Shown: positions 59,833-64,000 of the stretch, piece after piece | Layout: each line of letters starts with the position of its first letter | Position numbering within the stretch: position 1 is the stretch's first letter | Assembly: GCF_000224065.1 (NCBI RefSeq) | Contig: NZ_AFWT01000010.1 | Coordinates: forward strand, 1-64,000 | Source: Thiorhodococcus drewsii AZ1 | Lineage (GTDB): Bacteria > Pseudomonadota > Gammaproteobacteria > Chromatiales > Chromatiaceae | Reading direction: 5' to 3' | DNA: 64,000 nucleotides | Translations under genes and position numbers: made by a program | The notes under the pieces: model-generated | Seen by the model: the letters and a program-made list of their open reading frames with translations, nothing else | Database searches by the model: none | What the model was told of the DNA's origin: nothing

Positions 59833-61103
59833 GGATTGGCGTTCAGCCGCGACTGATCGAGTTGGAAGAGCTCGTTTGCGGCATCCAGGATTTCCGCGTC
59901 GCCGTCACGGGCGGCTTGGCGCAGTCTGGAACTGGGCGCGTGCAGGAGCTTGTTGGTTAGTGTGTGGGCAAGGAAATTGAGCACCTCGGCCGGGGGCTTG
60001 CCGGCGTCGAGCTGTCGCTTGGCGCGTGCCAGCACCTCGTCGCGCAATTCCTCGGCGCGCTGACGATAGTCCTGGATCAGGCCGGCGGCGTCGAGCGAAC
60101 GCAGCCAGGCCATGAACTCGCCGGAATGGAAGGCGATGATCTCTTCCGCCTGGTCGGCAGCGGCTTGGCGCGAGCGCAGGCTTTCGTCGATGACGCCCTG
60201 GAGGTCGTCGATGGTGTAGAGATAGACGTCGCTCAGTTCCCCGACCTCGGTCTCGATGTCGCGTGGAACCGCGATGTCGACCATGAAGATCGGGCGGTGC
60301 TTGCGCTTCTTGAGCGCGCTCTCGACCGTACCCTTGCCAAGGACGGGCAGAGGGCTCGCGGTGGAGGCGATGACGATGTCGGCGTCCGGAAGATGATTGG
60401 CGATCTCGGTGAGCGAAATGGCAAAGCCGTCGAACTGGGCGGCGAGATCGTGCGCGCGCTCGACCGTGCGGTTGGCGACAATGATGCGCCCGACCCCGTT
60501 GTGATGGAGGTGGCGTGCGGCCAGCTCGATCGTCTCGCCGGCGCCGATCAGCAGGGCGGTCTGCTGCGAGAGGTCGCTGAAGATCTGGCGCGCCAGGTTG
60601 ACGGCGGCAAAGGCGACCGAGACCGGGCTGCTGCCGATGGCGGTCTCGGTGCGCACCGTCTTGGCGACCGAGAAGGTGTGCTGGAAGAGTCGGCCCAGCA
60701 GCTTGCCGGTGGAGGCGCAGTCGGTCGCCGTTTGGTGGGCGGCCTTGACCTGGCCGAGGATCTGCGGCTCGCCGAGCACCAGTGAGTCCAGTCCGCTCGA
60801 TACGCGCAGCAGATGCGTCACCGCGTCCTGATCGGCGTAGGCGTAGAGGAAGGGGTCGACCCGCTCGTGCTCGAGTCCGTGGAAGCTGCTCAGCCAGCGG
60901 CGGACCTCTTCTTCCGCGCCATCGTGGCCGGCGCAATAGAGTTCGGTGCGGTTGCAGGTGGAAAGGATCACACCTTCGCAGATGGTGTTGCAGCCGGTCA
61001 GATCGCGCAGTGCGCCCGCGATGATGTCCGGCCCGAAGGCCAGGCGTTCGCGGATCTCGACCGGGGCTGTCTTATGGTTGAGTCCGAGAGCAAGCAGCTT
61101 CAT
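59829..61103 (-). CDS. hemA: Glutamyl-tRNA reductase (HemA)
   Basis: First enzyme of C5 tetrapyrrole synthesis: reduces glutamyl-tRNA with NADPH to glutamate semialdehyde, feeding haem and, in a phototroph, bacteriochlorophyll. 424 residues. Catalytic Cys50 lies in [16 protein letters not shown] loop [15 protein letters not shown] and [10 protein letters not shown] follow, and the C-terminal dimerisation helices are complete. ATG at 61103 ([16 protein letters not shown]). The ribosome-binding site is weak; a 399-base gap separates it from the divergent TPR gene. Confidence 0.97.
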   Translation of the reverse strand: MKLLALGLNHKTAPVEIRERLAFGPDIIAGALRDLTGCNTICEGVILSTCNRTELYCAGHDGAEEEVRRWLSSFHGLEHERVDPFLYAYADQDAVTHLLRVSSGLDSLVLGEPQILGQVKAAHQTATDCASTGKLLGRLFQHTFSVAKTVRTETAIGSSPVSVAFAAVNLARQIFSDLSQQTALLIGAGETIELAARHLHHNGVGRIIVANRTVERAHDLAAQFDGFAISLTEIANHLPDADIVIASTASPLPVLGKGTVESALKKRKHRPIFMVDIAVPRDIETEVGELSDVYLYTIDDLQGVIDESLRSRQAAADQAEEIIAFHSGEFMAWLRSLDAAGLIQDYRQRAEELRDEVLARAKRQLDAGKPPAEVLNFLAHTLTNKLLHAPSSRLRQAARDGDAEILDAANELFQLDQSRLNANP

Positions 61104-61415
61104 GTTGGTTTTGTGATTATTTCGTTGGTGACGGCCTGGAGTGGCTGTTTCGGCGACATCCACGCACCTTTTGCCCCGCTGGGGTTCGGCGGCGGCGTTC
61201 GAGGGAGACCCGCGTGCCATGCTATCCGCGCATCTTCATCAGATGCAAAACGCGGTGATTTTAACAAGCTTTCGGGTGAAATATCTTAACGGCTGCTTTC
61301 TGGGCGCGGGCGTTAAATGGCGGCGGCTTGACGTAGCGCATTCACTTTTCGGTTTCTGCGCCCGAGGCCCCTATCATTGGCAGCGGATCTTGCTGGCGCC
61401 ATTATAGGACGACTG

Positions 61416-61443
61416 TTGGGGTACGGAACCGCTTGGTTATACT
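61416..61443 (+). promoter_or_regulatory. Possible sigma-70 promoter of the TPR gene
   Basis: TTGGGG (61416-61421), 16 bases, TATACT (61438-61443), about 60 bases before the TPR gene start. The rest of the 61104-61502 gap between hemA and the TPR gene contains no coding frame; an A/T-rich patch near 61255-61300 may hold the hemA promoter. Confidence 0.4.
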
Positions 61444-61502
61444 GCGATCCCAATTAGGTAGGTCGAGTTCGCAACGCACCCTCATCACGGATCCATCATC
61501 GC

Positions 61503-63290
61503 ATGTCACCCATGTCTTCGTTTTCATCGTCTCCTGGTCTGGCGGTTCTTTGTGCCCTGTTCGTCGTCTCGCCGGCGATGGCGCGGAGCGATTCGCCGGC
61601 CACCGCTGGCGGGCCGACGGGCGCGAGTGTCGACTCCGTCGTGTCCGATGTCGATTCGCCCTCGCGGGGCTTGACGCCCGATCAGGTCTACGCGGTTTTG
61701 GCCGGCGAATTCGCGGGCCGACGCGGCGATATGGCGACCGCCTTCGTTCATTATTATCAGGCCGCTCAACTGACCCGCTCGCCCCGGATGGCCGAGTTGG
61801 CGGTCCGTGCCGCCATCAGTGCCGATGACGAGCAAGCGGCAGGGAAGGGGATCGCGCTCTGGCTGGAACTCGCGCCCGATGCGGTGGCGGCCAATCAGGT
61901 TGCGGCCTTCCTGCGCATCAAGGCCAAGGACCGCGAGGGTGCGCTGATTCATTTGTCTCGGCTGGTCGCCTTGAACAAAGACCCCTCAGCCTCGCCATTC
62001 TCGCTGGCGGCTGCGATCGTCTCGCGCGTACCTGACCCCGGCGAACGGGTCGGGCTCATGCGGGCGCTGGTCGAGCGTTTTCCCGAGAGTGCCGATGCCC
62101 AGCAGGCTCTGGCGATGGTGGCGGCGAGCGCCTCGCATTTCGAGGCGGCGGACAAGGCGTCGCGCCGAGCGATGGCGTTGCGTCCCGAGTGGGATGTTCC
62201 GCGCCTCTTCCTGGTGCGCATGAAGTTGTCGCAGGGGCAGAGGGATGAGGCGAGGTCGCTTCTCGAGGACTTTGTCGCTCAGCGTCCGGACGACCAGGCG
62301 TTGCGTAAGCTCTATGGCCAGTTCCTGGTCGAGGACCAGGAGTTTGCACGTGCGCGCGATGTCTTCGAGCGTCTATTGAGTGATCGTCCGAATGAGCCCG
62401 ATGCCCTGTTCGCTGCAGGCGTGTTGTCGCTTCAGCTTGATGATCTGGATGGCGCGCGGACCTATTTCACCCGTCTCCGCGAGACCGGCGAGCGCCAGGA
62501 CGAGGCCGCCTTCTATCTCGGGCAGACGGAGGAGCGCGCCGACGATCCGCAGGCCGCGCTCGGCTGGTACGCCAAGGTGAGCGGCGCCAACGCTTCCGAT
62601 GCCAAGGTGCGCATGGCGTTGCTCCTGGCTAAGGACGGGGACGTGGTCAAGGCGCGCGAACTCCTGCAGCGGCTGCGGGATCGGTCTCCCGAGGATGCGG
62701 TCTCGCTCTATATGGTCGAGGCGGAGATCCTTGACGAAGTGGGACAGCGCGACGAGGCCATGTCGGTCTATACGTCGGCGATCGAGAGCCGCAGCGATGA
62801 CCACACTCTGCGCTACGCGCGTGCGCTCTACGCGGTCAAGCTCGGCCGGCTGGCGCTCGCCGAGCGGGATCTGCGGCGCATCATCGCCGAGGATCCCGAG
62901 CATGCCGATGCATTGAACGCGCTGGGCTATACCCTGGCCGATCGGACCGATCGCTATCGCGAGGCGCTGGGCTTCATCGAGCGCGCCTACGCGCTCAAGC
63001 CGGATGAGCCCGCGATCCTCGATAGTATGGGGTGGGTGAATTTCCGTTTGGGCAACTATGAGGTGGCCCGCGATTTTCTGCGTCGGGCGCTGGACAAGAT
63101 GGACGATGGCGAGATCGCCGCGCATCTGGGCGAGACCCTCTGGGCCTTGGGGCGTCGCTCCGATGCCTGGGCGGTTTGGGACGCCGCAGCCAAGGAGCAC
63201 CCTGATCATCAATATCTGCGGGAGGTGATTGGGCGTCACCGTGTCTCCAGGACCGATGTCGAGCCGCCCGCAGCAAACACGAAGCCTTGA
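61503..63290 (+). CDS. Exported TPR-repeat protein
   Basis: A 595-residue protein with a signal peptide (LAVLCALFVVSPAMA) and about a dozen tetratricopeptide repeats, e.g. ALNALGYTLADRTDRYREAL and ILDSMGWVNFRLGNYEVARD. This TPR gene is found next to hemA and before lolB-ispE in many Gammaproteobacteria, where an outer-membrane assembly role is suspected. Here lolB is missing and ispE begins 13 bases after the stop. ATG at 61503 or 61512 could start it. Confidence 0.88.
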   Translation: MSPMSSFSSSPGLAVLCALFVVSPAMARSDSPATAGGPTGASVDSVVSDVDSPSRGLTPDQVYAVLAGEFAGRRGDMATAFVHYYQAAQLTRSPRMAELAVRAAISADDEQAAGKGIALWLELAPDAVAANQVAAFLRIKAKDREGALIHLSRLVALNKDPSASPFSLAAAIVSRVPDPGERVGLMRALVERFPESADAQQALAMVAASASHFEAADKASRRAMALRPEWDVPRLFLVRMKLSQGQRDEARSLLEDFVAQRPDDQALRKLYGQFLVEDQEFARARDVFERLLSDRPNEPDALFAAGVLSLQLDDLDGARTYFTRLRETGERQDEAAFYLGQTEERADDPQAALGWYAKVSGANASDAKVRMALLLAKDGDVVKARELLQRLRDRSPEDAVSLYMVEAEILDEVGQRDEAMSVYTSAIESRSDDHTLRYARALYAVKLGRLALAERDLRRIIAEDPEHADALNALGYTLADRTDRYREALGFIERAYALKPDEPAILDSMGWVNFRLGNYEVARDFLRRALDKMDDGEIAAHLGETLWALGRRSDAWAVWDAAAKEHPDHQYLREVIGRHRVSRTDVEPPAANTKP

Positions 63291-63303
63291 AGGAATCCTC
63301 TAG

Positions 63304-64000
63304 ATGACTGAACGATCGACTGCCGGTCTCGGCACGCCCTGGCCCGCGCCGGCAAAGCTCAACCTGATGCTGCGGGTCGTTGGCCGGCGCCCGAATGGGT
63401 ATCACGAGTTGCAAACGGTCTTCCAATTCATCGATCGATGCGATCGTCTCTGGTTCGATGTCCGTGATGACGGGCGGGTTAGGCGTCTGACCAGCGTATC
63501 GGGGGTTCCGGAGGCCGAGGATCTGACCGTGCGCGCGGCGCGCGCGCTCCAGGAAGCGACCGGTTGCGGGCTTGGGGTCGATATCCGCTGCGAGAAGATG
63601 CTTCCGATGGGCGGGGGGCTCGGTGGCGGAAGTTCCGATGCGGCGACGACCCTGGTCGCCTTGAATCAGTTGTGGGGAACCGAGCTGGACGAGGATGCCT
63701 TGTCCGAGATCGCCTTGCCACTTGGGGCTGATGTGCCCGTTTTCGTGCGGGGTCGCGCTGCCTGGGCGGAAGGGGTCGGTGAGCGCCTTTCGCCGGTTGA
63801 ACTCCCTCAACCCTGGTATCTGGTGTTGGCTCCGCCTTGCTCGGTCTCGACCAGGGATGTTTTTTGTCATCCTGAATTGACAAGGGATTCCGTTTGCATC
63901 AAACTAGAGGACTTCTTGAGCGGGAATGCTGTCAACGATTGCCTTCCTGTCGTGCGTCGGGGATACCCTCCGGTTGAGGCTGCGCTCGCGTGGCTCGATC
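63304..64000 (+). CDS. ispE: 4-diphosphocytidyl-2-C-methyl-D-erythritol kinase (IspE), cut by window end
   Basis: GHMP kinase of the MEP isoprenoid pathway; 232 residues are visible and the frame runs off the end. APAKLNLMLRVVGRRPNGYHEL near the N terminus contains the catalytic Lys, and PMGGGLGGGSSDAATTL is the ATP-binding loop. LGADVPVFVRGRAAWAEGVGE is the third family block. AAGGA lies about 9 bases before the ATG. It is closely spaced behind the TPR gene, likely one operon. Confidence 0.95.
   Translation, partial: MTERSTAGLGTPWPAPAKLNLMLRVVGRRPNGYHELQTVFQFIDRCDRLWFDVRDDGRVRRLTSVSGVPEAEDLTVRAARALQEATGCGLGVDIRCEKMLPMGGGLGGGSSDAATTLVALNQLWGTELDEDALSEIALPLGADVPVFVRGRAAWAEGVGERLSPVELPQPWYLVLAPPCSVSTRDVFCHPELTRDSVCIKLEDFLSGNAVNDCLPVVRRGYPPVEAALAWLD

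Overview
The window is high-GC gammaproteobacterial chromosome. The arrangements bioB-bioF-bioH-bioC-bioD facing comF, hemA-prfA-prmC, and a TPR gene in front of ispE are typical of Gammaproteobacteria. A PEP-CTERM exosortase substrate with a PrsT-like lipoprotein, a Nik-type nickel ECF transporter, a class I fructose-1,6-bisphosphatase and rich cyclic-di-GMP signalling fit a Chromatiales (purple-sulfur-type) organism. That placement is inference: no photosynthesis, sulfur-oxidation or rRNA gene lies here.

Layout. 0-1.1 kb: intact IS1595-family element with a perfect 8-bp target duplication. 1.7-6.4 kb: small RRM protein with a strong terminator, stand-alone lpxD, a second divergent RRM protein, thiopurine methyltransferase, bacteriohemerythrin. 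6.5-9.9 kb: PEP-CTERM protein with a possible sigma-54 promoter, divergent from a PrsT-like TPR lipoprotein. 9.9-13.6 kb: nikKMLQO nickel importer behind a NikR-like palindrome. 13.7-19.2 kb: coiled-coil protein, SDR, SPOR-domain membrane protein, FKBP isomerase, PDZ-less trypsin-like lipoprotein protease, PBP4-type carboxypeptidase. 19.2-24.8 kb: biotin operon with a near-perfect BirA operator shared with divergent comF. 24.8-33.3 kb: uncharacterised envelope protein, gamma-carbonic anhydrase-like protein, transglutaminase and ATP-grasp/alpha-E fusion pair, and a PAS protein whose GGDEF and EAL domains are both degenerate. 33.5-41.6 kb: type IV pilus minor-pilin cluster fimT-pilV-pilW-pilX-pilY1-pilE, split by a second IS1595 copy with a broken transposase. 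41.8-49.9 kb: fbp, an FNR/DNR-like regulator with a TTGAC-N4-GTCAA box in front of a YgbA-type nitric-oxide-response gene, a three-gene cyclic-di-GMP/HDOD cluster, purC, ridA. 50-57.9 kb: mltB, recG, ubiA, dsbA-like, moeB/thiF-like and plsC-like genes. 57.9-64 kb: prmC-prfA-hemA on the minus strand, and a TPR gene plus ispE (cut by the window end) on the plus strand.

Regulation readable from the DNA: four operator or promoter candidates match known families (BirA, NikR, FNR/DNR, sigma-54). None of the cognate regulators is encoded here except the FNR/DNR-like protein. Two heptamer tandem arrays 31 kb apart share the same units and seem to belong to one dispersed repeat family. No CRISPR array, rRNA or tRNA was found. 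I see no clear evidence of an entirely new system. The most promising leads are the FNR/DNR-YgbA nitric oxide module, the transglutaminase/ATP-grasp/alpha-E pair, the double-degenerate GGDEF/EAL receptor and the RRM protein with a C-terminal extension.
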